This document shows, in pieces, positions 38,398 through 47,885 of a stretch of DNA of 64,000 bases. The position numbers and the translations under genes were made by a program. How positions within the stretch are numbered: the first letter of the stretch is position 1; each line of letters starts with the position of its first letter. Where the stretch lies: NCBI GenBank assembly GCA_903893815.1, contig CAITNS010000066.1, positions 1-64,000 on the forward strand. Reading direction: 5' to 3'. The notes under the pieces are model-generated. The model saw only the letters and a program-made list of their open reading frames with translations. It searched no databases and was not told where the DNA came from. The DNA comes from an uncultured Bacteroidota bacterium (lineage in GTDB: Bacteria > Bacteroidota > Bacteroidia > B-17B0 > Aurantibacillaceae).

Positions 38398-39669
38398 TTA
38401 TGGGTTTGGTGTTACCGGAGTAGTATCTTTATTTTGATCTTTAAAAGCATCAAAATCAAAAGATAAAGTAAAACGTAATGTGTTTTGTAATGGATTACGT
38501 TGCGTAATAGGCACTAAATAAGCAAAGTCAATACCAAATACATTGTATCTTAATCCTAAACCAACTGTAAAATATTTACGGTTACCTTTTGTTTTCGCCT
38601 CATTAAAATAACCAGCTCTAATTGCTAATGTTTTAGCGTACCAATATTCAAAACCAATACTGTAATTAATTTCTTTAAACTCTTCTTTTCCTCCACCTGG
38701 CGCATCACCAAACGATTGCAACATACCTTTTGCAATACCTACATTTGGATCTTTACCAGCTTCAATTATTTTTTCGTTGGTGGAGTTGTTAATTGAATCG
38801 GTTCCAGTAACTGTTTTTAAATAAACGGGTTGGGTTGGTACTAATAATTTATTAACGTCAGCGTAAATACCAAATGTATTATAATCGTCGATAATTGTTT
38901 TTAAGCCACCACCTACACGTAAGTTAATTGGAATAAAATCTCTTTTAACTGAATAAGAAACTTTCGATCCAATATTACTAACTACTAAACCTAAACTTGC
39001 AACGGCTTTTTTATCGTTTATTTTTAATTTTTTTGATTGGTAATATAAGCCAACATCCACAGCTGTTGATGTGCCTGGTTTTGTAGGCTGTCCATTGCTT
39101 AAAGTGTAGTTACCAGTTAAGTTAGAACGAATATAACGAACCGCTAATCCAGCAGAAAACGTTTCAGATAATTTTTGAGAGTATGCTAAATCTAATGCAA
39201 ATTCATTTGGTCTAAACTGTCCGGTTGTATTCCCAACGATATCAGTAAATGTAATATTACCTAATGAGAAATAACGAAGAGAAGCTCCAATAGCTTGAGT
39301 TTTACTTATTTTGCCGTAACCAGCAACATAGTATAAATAAATATCGGGTACTAACTGCTTAAGCCAAGGTGTAACTGAAATAGCAGCGCCACCTTTTTTT
39401 TCTGAGAAAGCCATTTTTGCTACATTCCAATGGATGCTATTTCCATCCGCAGGAGTAGCCGCACCAACTTCACCCATCCCACCTTGTTTAGAGTCGGGAG
39501 CAATCATTAAAAAAGGTACAGCAGTAGTAATTGTATTTACTCGCCCACTTAGTTCTTGTGTAGTTAAATTCGAAGAACTTGTTTGTGCCACTGCTTGAGC
39601 AGATAACATAACACCAGTTCCAATAGTTCCTATAATTCGTTTTTGCATTGTTTTAAAATCTTTTTTCAT
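38398..39669 (-). CDS. porV: T9SS outer-membrane protein PorV (LptO)
   Basis: PorV is the outer-membrane shuttle barrel of the type IX system that carries cargo from the translocon to the PorU attachment complex. The signal peptide ends AVAQ. The conserved early block FLMIAPDSKQGGMGEVGAAT is the family hallmark. The C terminus is a barrel strand pattern with IDFAYLVPITQRNPLQNTLRF. It lies 25 bases downstream of porU on the same strand, so the two are cotranscribed. Start at 39669; the Met at 39648 is an alternative that leaves the same signal peptide. Confidence 0.93.
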   Translation of the reverse strand: MKKDFKTMQKRIIGTIGTGVMLSAQAVAQTSSSNLTTQELSGRVNTITTAVPFLMIAPDSKQGGMGEVGAATPADGNSIHWNVAKMAFSEKKGGAAISVTPWLKQLVPDIYLYYVAGYGKISKTQAIGASLRYFSLGNITFTDIVGNTTGQFRPNEFALDLAYSQKLSETFSAGLAVRYIRSNLTGNYTLSNGQPTKPGTSTAVDVGLYYQSKKLKINDKKAVASLGLVVSNIGSKVSYSVKRDFIPINLRVGGGLKTIIDDYNTFGIYADVNKLLVPTQPVYLKTVTGTDSINNSTNEKIIEAGKDPNVGIAKGMLQSFGDAPGGGKEEFKEINYSIGFEYWYAKTLAIRAGYFNEAKTKGNRKYFTVGLGLRYNVFGIDFAYLVPITQRNPLQNTLRFTLSFDFDAFKDQNKDTTPVTPNP

Positions 39670-39694
39670 TAAAAAGAGAGCATCAAAGATATAA

Positions 39695-42600
39695 CTAATT
39701 TAGAATTACCAACTTTTCTATTTTATCAGCCTTTTTCTTTGAGCCATCTGTAACTGAAACCTTGTAAATATAAACGCCACGGGCCAATTTATCCCCAAAT
39801 TCGTCTTTTCCATCCCATTCAATACCATCTAAACGAAAACCTTCGTTATTTATTGTTTGATTTATCGATTTTACCACTTTTCCTGTGATTGTATATATCT
39901 GAATTAACACTTTTAAGCTAACGCAGCATTGGTTATGCTCAATAAAAAACTTAGTTTTTGTAGTAAATGGATTTGGATAATTTAAAATATGGGTTAAAGC
40001 TAAATCAGCCTGATTAGCCACTACAAAATCAGTATAAGATGAAGAAGAGTTATTTTGCACATCCCATACTTTTAAAGTTAATGTATGATTACCTTCGGGT
40101 AATTCGTTTAGTGGGTAACGTATTTTACCAGATTGATAGGTGTTTAAATCCGAAACATAATAATCGTTTAATATAATTGCATCTTTTGTATTCTCATCTA
40201 GTATAGCAACAATGTCATGCCCTATACCTGCTCCAATTGTATTAATTCCACTAATATCTGAAATTTTTGCATACACTTTTGGATTTTCGTTGGTTACTCC
40301 TCCTGAAACGAATTTTTCATCGTTCATGAATAAACTAATTGAAGGACCTTGATTATCGTTAATTGCATTGGGATTTGATCCTCCGATAACAATTTTATCA
40401 TAATAGCCATTGGCATCATTTACTCCGTTATGAGCATAATAGCTTATTTTTCCTATTCCATAGTTGTATGAAATATCTTTTGGAACTAAAAACGAAAATG
40501 TAAAATCTCCATTTATAACTTCTGATTTTCCTTTGTAAATAATGTTTTTTTGCAGTAAAAAAGGTAAAGGGTTTGATGACGCATCGTTAGCAACAGTTGT
40601 AACTGTAACTGCTTTATCAAATACTGTTGGATAAACAATGCCATTAAAATTGGTTAATTTATTTCCATTAGCATCACCTATATAACCAGTAATTGATAAA
40701 AGAGATAAAGCACTCAGGGTGTCAATAGAAGTAGTTGTTACAGCTTGAGAATTAATAGTAGAGGTAAAAACTCTTTGTTGTGGATATGCTAACTTTAATG
40801 CAGGATCTCCTAAAATAACAAAGTTCATATACTGAGAGTTACCAGGAGCTAGGTCTCGTTTTGTTAAACGATATAGGTCGCCAATATGCGGCATTTTACC
40901 ATTAGGCATTGGGCTTAAAGCGTGATTATAAAATTTATCGTTTAAAATATAATTCAGTCCAGAGAAAGCTAGTCTAACCGTTGTCATTAAACCTATAGCG
41001 CCACCATTCTCATTTAATAAACAATATTCACCAGCCGATGTTCGGTCAGGATCATCAAATCTACTGAACTCACAAGTAGCCGTTACAAACAATGGCATAT
41101 TGTTTTTATTTTTCCAATTTAAAATTTGAGGAACATCTACAATTCGCTCTTCAGCTAATCCTAATTCTCCACCATGCCCTGTGTAATTTAAAATTAAAGC
41201 ACCCTTTTCAATTCTTCTTTCTAGGTCTTCAACAGCTAACGGATATCTGCTTCCACCCGGAGTAGATTCTTGCACGTAGGCATCAATAAATATTTTATCA
41301 ACGTTATAGTACTTATTTCCATTATAAGTTTTGTTTGCTAAATTGTTTGCTTGATTGATATGCTCATTGCTATCTTCATCATCTGCTACAAAACATACCC
41401 AATTTCTCCAGTCGCCTTGCGGGTAATCATTTTCGGCAGTAACGCAAGATGATTCAATCGCATTTGGATTAAATCCATAGTTTAGTTTGTAATAATTTTC
41501 AACTTTATTGGTTACTGCAATTGCTTCGGCTTTGTTTTTTACTGGAAATCTTCCAACGCCTATATCCACTAAATCTGGACCGCCAGAAAGTAGGTCTCCC
41601 TCATTATTATCCATCATCGCAAAATAGTCATCAGTGATAAAAGAGTTTGTGTAGGAAGTAGAAATGGCTGTTTCATAAGCAGGAATTAACGCCGTATTTC
41701 CACTCAGATTAATGTCTTTGTTTTTGTATGACGCATCACCAAGTAGCAATAAATATTTAGTTGCCTCATTAGGATCTGTTGGTCTTTTGTAAAGCATTTT
41801 AACAAAATCTCTAATTCCACCAATATCTGGTGTACCAGATGAAAATTCGTTATATACTTCTTGTGTTGTGGCAATGGCATAAGTTAATGTGTCGTATAGC
41901 TGATGAATATTAGCAATACGTTGAGCTTCTGCTAAAAACGAAGGATGAGTTACAATTACAAAATCTGCCTGTTGTATGCCATGTAAATTTTGATTTGGAA
42001 TAGAACCATATCCTTTTGGTGTAAACGCTTGAGTGGGAGTAAAAATTGTAAATTGTTTTAATGAATCAGAAGTAGCAGTAAAATCTAAAATATTGGCTGA
42101 AACATTATATTGTTGCTCCTTAATATCAAATGGGTTAGTTACATCCCAAATGGTTGGAGAAATAGCATTATTATTTGTGAGGATATATTTCGCAAATGTA
42201 TTTGGACCTACAACAGTTTTCCTGTCTCTAAAATCAAATTGAGTTTGATTGAAAATTAAATTTCTTCTTGCATTGTAAACAATATTATCTAACCAGCCAG
42301 TTGCGTTAGCAGTTAATTTTGATACAGAAACTGATAAAAAAGTAGAGTTAAGTATGGCGCCCTTAGAGTCTTCGCCTAGATATCCAACATCAGCTAAGTA
42401 TGAGTTTACATTGGTTGCAGGACAAGTAAAATTAAAAGAATTTGAATTAAAATTTACTCCAAAACTTGACGGACCAACTGTTGCAGCATCACTTCTTCCT
42501 AAAACACTTGCATTCACATAAACGCTATCGCCAATAGCAGCATCTGGAATCAAAAACGAAAAAGAGTATGTTGTTGTTAAGTCAAATTTTTCACCATAAA

Positions 42601-43624
42601 ATTCTCTTCCGCTTTTTACAAGATTAGTCGTATTTTGTTCATGAAATCCATAATAATCTTGTTTACTAGTGGTTGTATTTGGGCTATTTGAAAGAGAACT
42701 TTGTGAAGTAATTCTTTTACCAGTTCCTAAATCAGCAGTAATAAAATAAAATGAGGTATCGCTAAAATAATGTATTTGATGATCGAATTGCATTTTTGAG
42801 CCAGCCACTCGTTTCCATGTGTCTGTGCTTTGTCCGTAAAAAAGAATGTAATCGCCTGCATCAAAAACACCATCATTTTCGCCAACAACGCTAATTGCAT
42901 TTTCATTCAAGTCATCAAATCTAAAAGCGGCATTTTTTTCTGGCATTAATTTTCCTCCGTTACCATAAATTCTAATATTTCTTGGATCGGTGTTCGCAAC
43001 ATCTAAACCTAAGTTAGTTAAAAATGTTTTGTCTATTTTATAAACCCCATCTTTAGTAACGCCTATTTTATACCATGCCCCAGAAGCTAAAACAGAAGAG
43101 TTGGCGGCAGTAATTTTTTTAATTTGTTTAAATGTAGAATTAGATAGAGTAGTATTGTTATTTTGTAAATCCCAAGTAGGAGTATAGCTCTCTAAAAATT
43201 CATATTTGTTAGTTGATGCATTTAATCTAACGGAAGTTATTTTTGCATAGACTAAACTTTCATGTCTTGATTGCCCTATGTAATTTATAATTTCAAATTC
43301 TGAAGAAATATATTTTTTAAAATCAGTAATTTGTTCTAATTCTTTTTGAGTTAATTCTCTAACAACACTGTTTTCAATTTTAAATGAAGGAATGTTGTTA
43401 TTTCCAATAATCGAATTATCTAAATAATAAGGTAAATTACCTTTTTTAATATCACGATGAACATGACTTAAAAATGATTCTGCTTTTTCTTCAGAAATAA
43501 CGCTCGGGTTTTTGATTTCGAGTCCGTTTTTAACATTTTGTTTATTTATCTGAGAATAACCTGAAAAATAGCTGGAAAATAAAAAAACTAAAATTATTAG
43601 TTTAGATTTAGTGATACAAAGCAT
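39695..43624 (-). CDS. porU: T9SS sortase-like C25 peptidase PorU
   Basis: PorU cleaves the C-terminal sorting domain of T9SS cargo and joins the mature protein to anionic lipopolysaccharide or a related anchor. The C25 (gingipain) domain runs from about residue 480 to 920. The catalytic pair is visible: His817 in NYTGHGGELGL and Cys851 in TATCEFSRFDDPD. The C terminus (NYPNPFTTKTKFFIEHNQC to LVILN) is itself a sorting-domain fold, as in known PorU. The signal peptide (ending GYSQ) supports the ATG at 43624; ATGs at 43654 and 43705 are possible but lengthen the N region. Confidence 0.93.
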   Translation of the reverse strand: MLCITKSKLIILVFLFSSYFSGYSQINKQNVKNGLEIKNPSVISEEKAESFLSHVHRDIKKGNLPYYLDNSIIGNNNIPSFKIENSVVRELTQKELEQITDFKKYISSEFEIINYIGQSRHESLVYAKITSVRLNASTNKYEFLESYTPTWDLQNNNTTLSNSTFKQIKKITAANSSVLASGAWYKIGVTKDGVYKIDKTFLTNLGLDVANTDPRNIRIYGNGGKLMPEKNAAFRFDDLNENAISVVGENDGVFDAGDYILFYGQSTDTWKRVAGSKMQFDHQIHYFSDTSFYFITADLGTGKRITSQSSLSNSPNTTTSKQDYYGFHEQNTTNLVKSGREFYGEKFDLTTTYSFSFLIPDAAIGDSVYVNASVLGRSDAATVGPSSFGVNFNSNSFNFTCPATNVNSYLADVGYLGEDSKGAILNSTFLSVSVSKLTANATGWLDNIVYNARRNLIFNQTQFDFRDRKTVVGPNTFAKYILTNNNAISPTIWDVTNPFDIKEQQYNVSANILDFTATSDSLKQFTIFTPTQAFTPKGYGSIPNQNLHGIQQADFVIVTHPSFLAEAQRIANIHQLYDTLTYAIATTQEVYNEFSSGTPDIGGIRDFVKMLYKRPTDPNEATKYLLLLGDASYKNKDINLSGNTALIPAYETAISTSYTNSFITDDYFAMMDNNEGDLLSGGPDLVDIGVGRFPVKNKAEAIAVTNKVENYYKLNYGFNPNAIESSCVTAENDYPQGDWRNWVCFVADDEDSNEHINQANNLANKTYNGNKYYNVDKIFIDAYVQESTPGGSRYPLAVEDLERRIEKGALILNYTGHGGELGLAEERIVDVPQILNWKNKNNMPLFVTATCEFSRFDDPDRTSAGEYCLLNENGGAIGLMTTVRLAFSGLNYILNDKFYNHALSPMPNGKMPHIGDLYRLTKRDLAPGNSQYMNFVILGDPALKLAYPQQRVFTSTINSQAVTTTSIDTLSALSLLSITGYIGDANGNKLTNFNGIVYPTVFDKAVTVTTVANDASSNPLPFLLQKNIIYKGKSEVINGDFTFSFLVPKDISYNYGIGKISYYAHNGVNDANGYYDKIVIGGSNPNAINDNQGPSISLFMNDEKFVSGGVTNENPKVYAKISDISGINTIGAGIGHDIVAILDENTKDAIILNDYYVSDLNTYQSGKIRYPLNELPEGNHTLTLKVWDVQNNSSSSYTDFVVANQADLALTHILNYPNPFTTKTKFFIEHNQCCVSLKVLIQIYTITGKVVKSINQTINNEGFRLDGIEWDGKDEFGDKLARGVYIYKVSVTDGSKKKADKIEKLVILN

Positions 43625-43716
43625 TTGCTTGATTTTTTTAGAAGTTATATTCATTAAAACGACAAAGAAAATGAAATATTGTTGTATAAAAGTTTTTATT
43701 TTCAAAATTAGACTGT

Positions 43717-43724
43717 TATATTTG
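43717..43724 (+). promoter_or_regulatory. Bacteroidota -7 element of the porP/sprF gene
   Basis: TATATTTG lies 32 bases before the ATG at 43757 and overlaps an in-frame GTG (43724), which argues against that earlier start. Confidence 0.5.
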
Positions 43725-43756
43725 TGATTAGGAATAGATTAAGTAAAATAACTTAC

Positions 43757-44710
43757 ATGGCGAAGAAACTGATATTATTACTCACAATTGTTTGTGCTAC
43801 TGGCATTTGGCAAGATGTATATGCTCAAGATCCTCAATTTACGCAGTTTTATGCGAATCCTTTATATTTAAATCCAGCGTTTGCTGGTACAGCAAGATGT
43901 CCACGTATTTGTATGAATTATAGAAATCAATGGCCGAATTTATCAGGAACTTATGTAACTTACAGTGCATCTTACGATCAGCATATCGATGCTATCAGCG
44001 GTGGTTTGGGTTTAATTGTTACTCAAGATGATCAAGCTCGTGGAACTTTAAAATCTACCCAAGCTAGCATAGTTTATTCTTATTTATTACCTGTTACACG
44101 TGAATTTTCTATCAAAGCAGGATTGCAAGCAGGTTTCTTCCAAAAATCGTTAGATAGAACAAAATTAAATTTTGGCGATATGATTGATGCAAGAAGAGGT
44201 TTTGTTTGGAATACAAATGAAATTATACCAGCTCAAACTAAAACAAACTTAGATTTTTCGGCAGGTTTATTAGGATATAGCAAGCGTTATTTCGTAGGTT
44301 TTGCCGCACATCATATTACTCAACCAGATGAGGGTTTACAAGGTCCTTCTAAATTACCATTAAAAATTACAGGTCACGCAGGTGCTATTATTCCTTTAGA
44401 AAAAGGAAATGAGTCTTTTATCTCTCCAAATGTATTATTTCAACAACAACAAAACTTTACTCAGTTAAATTTAGGTTTATACTTTGTAAAAGGAAATTTT
44501 GTTGGTGGTTTATGGTATAGAAACTCAGATGCTTTTATCGTATTAATTGGTGTTCAAACAGATCACTTAAAAGTAGGATATAGTTATGATGTTACTGTAT
44601 CTAAATTAGCTAGTAATACAGCAGGTTCTCACGAGGTATCTTTACAGATTCAATTCGAATGTAGACCTAAGAAAAAGAAGTATCGAACAATTAGTTGCCC
44701 ATCTTTCTAA
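43757..44710 (+). CDS. T9SS membrane protein of the PorP/SprF family
   Basis: A 317-residue outer-membrane protein. The signal peptide ends VYAQ and is followed by the family hallmark DPQFTQFYANPLYLNPAFAGT, then NYRNQWP. PorP/SprF proteins assist T9SS secretion of surface adhesins; many genomes hold several copies and each often pairs with one cargo. Here it sits between porU and gldJ, transcribed with gldJ. The paralogue identity (core PorP or cargo-specific SprF) cannot be decided. Confidence 0.92.
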   Translation: MAKKLILLLTIVCATGIWQDVYAQDPQFTQFYANPLYLNPAFAGTARCPRICMNYRNQWPNLSGTYVTYSASYDQHIDAISGGLGLIVTQDDQARGTLKSTQASIVYSYLLPVTREFSIKAGLQAGFFQKSLDRTKLNFGDMIDARRGFVWNTNEIIPAQTKTNLDFSAGLLGYSKRYFVGFAAHHITQPDEGLQGPSKLPLKITGHAGAIIPLEKGNESFISPNVLFQQQQNFTQLNLGLYFVKGNFVGGLWYRNSDAFIVLIGVQTDHLKVGYSYDVTVSKLASNTAGSHEVSLQIQFECRPKKKKYRTISCPSF

Positions 44711-44770
44711 AAATAAATTGTAACCTTTTCATATAAATTTCGTTATAGCCTTACATTAAAACCCAAAACC

Positions 44771-46417
44771 ATGAAGTTTAATTTCATAAAAAGTCCCAAA
44801 TCACTAGCAATCATCTTATCTATTGTTGCTGTATCATGTGGAACAGAGCGTTCTCCAGTTACAGGATGGTCATATAATGACCCTGATAATGGTGGTTTTG
44901 AAAAAATGCCCTATGAAGAACAAGAAACAGGCCCTGGATTAGTTCTTATTGAAGGTGGTTCGTTTTCTATGGGGCGAAACGAAACAGATGTTACTTACGA
45001 ATGGAACAATGTACCACGTCGTGTAACTGTTTCTTCTTTTTATATGGATGAAACAGAAGTTAGTAACTTCTCTTATTTAGAATATTTATGGTGGACAAAT
45101 CGTGTATTTGGACCAACTTTCCCAGATATTTATTATAAAGCACTTCCTGATACATTAGTATGGAGAGAGAAATTAGCTTATAACGAACCTTACGTTGAAT
45201 ATTATTTACGTCACCCTTCTTATAGAGATTATCCTGTAGTTGGTATTAACTGGTTACAAGCAAATGAGTTTTGTGCTTGGAGAACTGACCGTGTTAATGA
45301 GTTTATCTTAATTCGTGAAGGTTTATTAGACCACTTTCCAAATCCTTCTGATCAAGATTATTTCAGTACAGAAGCTTATTTATCTGGAAAATGGCAAGGA
45401 CAATTAAAACAAAAATTACCTTCATTTGATGATCAAAATCCAGAAAGAGATGTTAAAATGGAAGATGGTATATTTTTACCAAAATACCGTTTACCAACAG
45501 AAGCTGAGTGGGAATATGCTGCTTATGGTTTAATTGGAAACACAATCGGTGAGCGTATTACAGATAGAAGAATTTATCCTTGGAATGGCCATGGTGTTCG
45601 TAATTCTGATGAAAAATACATTGGTCAAATTGCAGCTAACTTTGTTAGAGGAAGTGGTGATATGATGGGAACTGCTGGTTTCTTAAATGATAACGCCGAT
45701 GTAACTGCTCCAGTTTATTCTTATTGGCCAAATGATTACGGTTTGTATAATATGGCTGGTAACGTTTCGGAATGGGTTATGGACGTTTACAGAGCGAGTA
45801 CGGCGCAAGATGCGGATGAATTTAGACCTTTCCGTGGTAACGTATTTGTTACTCAAGTTAAAGATAGCACTGATGGAACAATTGCAACAAATATTGATGG
45901 ACCTGTTTTCCAAAAATTCATTCATAAAGTTAACCCTCCTACAGCGCATGGTGTATCTGGCGAAACAATTGAAATTACGGATAGTGTATTAACTGTTTTA
46001 ACAGCAGATGCTCAAAATTATAAAAACGCACCTTCTGATGGTAAATCAGATATCCCAGGCCGTGTAAAATGGAGAGAAGTAACTTCTGCTATTGCATCAG
46101 ATAATTTAGATGAGCGTAGAAACTACAAAACGTCTGACTACATCAGTTATTTAGATGGTGATGTTAACTCATCTTTATACTATACCGAAGGTGAAGATGC
46201 TTATGGTGATAAAGCAAATAGCTTAATGTACGAATATGCAAAAACATCTTTAATTAATGATAAAGCTCGTGTTTACAAAGGCGGTAGCTGGAGAGATAGA
46301 GCTTACTGGTTAAACCCTGGTACTCGTCGTTATTTAGATCAAAGACAAGCAACTGCTTATTTAGGATTTAGATGTGCGATGGTGAGAGTAGGTAGCCCAG
46401 TTGGTTTAGGAAAATAA
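44771..46417 (+). CDS. gldJ: Gliding motility/T9SS lipoprotein GldJ
   Basis: GldJ is a lipoprotein required for gliding and for stability of the T9SS motor in Flavobacterium. The lipobox is VSC with Cys23. The remainder is a formylglycine-generating-enzyme-like (sulfatase-modifying factor) fold: ETEVSNFSYLEYLWW, LPTEAEWEYAA, NMAGNVSEWV, GGSWRDRAYW and LGFRCAMV. It lacks the catalytic Cys pair as a structural homologue does. It lies 60 bases after the porP/sprF gene, and murF follows. Confidence 0.93.
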   Translation: MKFNFIKSPKSLAIILSIVAVSCGTERSPVTGWSYNDPDNGGFEKMPYEEQETGPGLVLIEGGSFSMGRNETDVTYEWNNVPRRVTVSSFYMDETEVSNFSYLEYLWWTNRVFGPTFPDIYYKALPDTLVWREKLAYNEPYVEYYLRHPSYRDYPVVGINWLQANEFCAWRTDRVNEFILIREGLLDHFPNPSDQDYFSTEAYLSGKWQGQLKQKLPSFDDQNPERDVKMEDGIFLPKYRLPTEAEWEYAAYGLIGNTIGERITDRRIYPWNGHGVRNSDEKYIGQIAANFVRGSGDMMGTAGFLNDNADVTAPVYSYWPNDYGLYNMAGNVSEWVMDVYRASTAQDADEFRPFRGNVFVTQVKDSTDGTIATNIDGPVFQKFIHKVNPPTAHGVSGETIEITDSVLTVLTADAQNYKNAPSDGKSDIPGRVKWREVTSAIASDNLDERRNYKTSDYISYLDGDVNSSLYYTEGEDAYGDKANSLMYEYAKTSLINDKARVYKGGSWRDRAYWLNPGTRRYLDQRQATAYLGFRCAMVRVGSPVGLGK

Positions 46418-46438
46418 ATTTGTTGAAAACTATATAGG

Positions 46439-46469
46439 AAGCCCCTTATCAAACGATAAGGGGCTTTTT
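46439..46469 (+). terminator. Terminator after gldJ
   Basis: AGCCCCTTATC / GATAAGGGGCT with an AAAC loop and a T run. The next ATG (murF) is only 12 bases on, so read-through or an internal promoter must supply murF. Confidence 0.85.
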
Positions 46470-46480
46470 AATTTTATAGC

Positions 46481-47800
46481 ATGAAGAAACACGTTACTAT
46501 AGAAGAATTATATCGATTGTTTATCAATTGTAATCAAAAAATAACAACCGATACTCGTAAGCTTGAGCAAGGAGCCATATTTTTTGCGCTAAAAGGTGAT
46601 AATTTTGATGCTAATACCTTTGCCAAACAAGCTGTTAATGCTGGTTGTGCATACTCAATTGTCGATTCAGAAACGGTAAGTAATGAAACTACTATTTTAT
46701 TGGTAAATGACGTTTTGGAAGCCTTGCAGCAATTAGCGAAGCATCATCGTCAACAATTAAAATTTCCTGTGATTGGCATTACTGGTAGCAATGGAAAAAC
46801 AACTAATAAAGAATTAATCCATGCTGTACTTTCTAAAAAATATAATACGTATGCCACAAAAGGAAATTTAAATAATCACATTGGAGTTCCTTTAACCCTA
46901 TTGGCATTAACAAACGAACATGAAATGGCCATCGTTGAAATGGGCGCAAATCACCAGGGAGAAATTGCGATGTTAAGCGATTTATCAGATCCTGATTATG
47001 GAATGATTACTAATATAGGAAAAGCGCACCTAGAAGGTTTTGGCGGATTAGAAGGCGTTAAAAAAGGAAAAAGCGAATTGTATAAACACATCAAACAAAA
47101 AAAAGGTAAAATATTTATGAATGGGAATGACTCTGTTTTGACGGAGCTAAGTAATGATTTGGATAAAATTTATTATGGCGAAAATTCCAACTTTGATGTG
47201 CACGGAAAATTATTTTTAAATTCTGAGTTTGTTGAATTTAAATGGAATATTAAGAGTGAGAGCCTAGATAATCAGCCATTGGTAAAGACTCACATGTTTG
47301 GACAGTATAATTTTATTAATTTATTATGCGCTGCATGTATTGGTAATTATTTTGGAGTAAAAGAAACTGATATTAATGATGCACTGGCTTCATACATGCC
47401 AGAAATGAATCGTTCGCAAGTAAAAAAAACAGAATCTAATACGCTTATTTTGGATGCGTATAATGCAAATCCAAGTAGTATGAGCTTGGCAATTGATAAT
47501 TTTAATAAACAAGTTTTTGAAAATAAAATTGTGATATTGGGAGATATGCTTGAATTAGGAGAGTATAGTGAACAAGAACATGAAAAAATAATTAAGCAAA
47601 TCGAAAATTGTACGTTTAAAAAAGTTGTATTTGTAGGAATACAATTTTTTAGATTAAAAAACAAATTTAATCGTTATTATTTTTATGAAAATATTGAAGA
47701 TTTTAAGAAAGATGATACTACTAATAGAATCAGTGGTTCTAACATTTTAATTAAAGGTTCAAGAGGAATTCAATTAGAGAAAATTGTAAATATTCTGTAG
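46481..47800 (+). CDS. murF: UDP-N-acetylmuramoyl-tripeptide--D-alanyl-D-alanine ligase
   Basis: The last cytoplasmic step of peptidoglycan precursor synthesis, adding D-Ala-D-Ala. The P-loop ITGSNGKTTNKELI is at 100-113, followed by the Mur-ligase blocks AIVEMGANHQGEI and NIGKAHLEGFGG, and LILDAYNANPSSM in the third domain. The 439-residue length is normal. It follows gldJ, an association also seen in other Bacteroidota. Confidence 0.96.
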   Translation: MKKHVTIEELYRLFINCNQKITTDTRKLEQGAIFFALKGDNFDANTFAKQAVNAGCAYSIVDSETVSNETTILLVNDVLEALQQLAKHHRQQLKFPVIGITGSNGKTTNKELIHAVLSKKYNTYATKGNLNNHIGVPLTLLALTNEHEMAIVEMGANHQGEIAMLSDLSDPDYGMITNIGKAHLEGFGGLEGVKKGKSELYKHIKQKKGKIFMNGNDSVLTELSNDLDKIYYGENSNFDVHGKLFLNSEFVEFKWNIKSESLDNQPLVKTHMFGQYNFINLLCAACIGNYFGVKETDINDALASYMPEMNRSQVKKTESNTLILDAYNANPSSMSLAIDNFNKQVFENKIVILGDMLELGEYSEQEHEKIIKQIENCTFKKVVFVGIQFFRLKNKFNRYYFYENIEDFKKDDTTNRISGSNILIKGSRGIQLEKIVNIL

Positions 47801-47843
47801 TATTTTTTTTGTTAAATGATTAGTTAATCTATTAATAAATCAT

Positions 47844-47851
47844 TAAATTTG
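47844..47851 (+). promoter_or_regulatory. Bacteroidota -7 element of the T9SS cargo gene
   Basis: TAAATTTG matches TAnnTTTG, 34 bases before the ATG at 47886. Confidence 0.5.
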
Positions 47852-47885
47852 TGATATGTTGTTTAATTAAAAACCAAAATATATC

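Noticed and set aside
45683-45992. Overlapping frames inside gldJ
   Set aside because: They lie in other frames of a well-supported lipoprotein gene.
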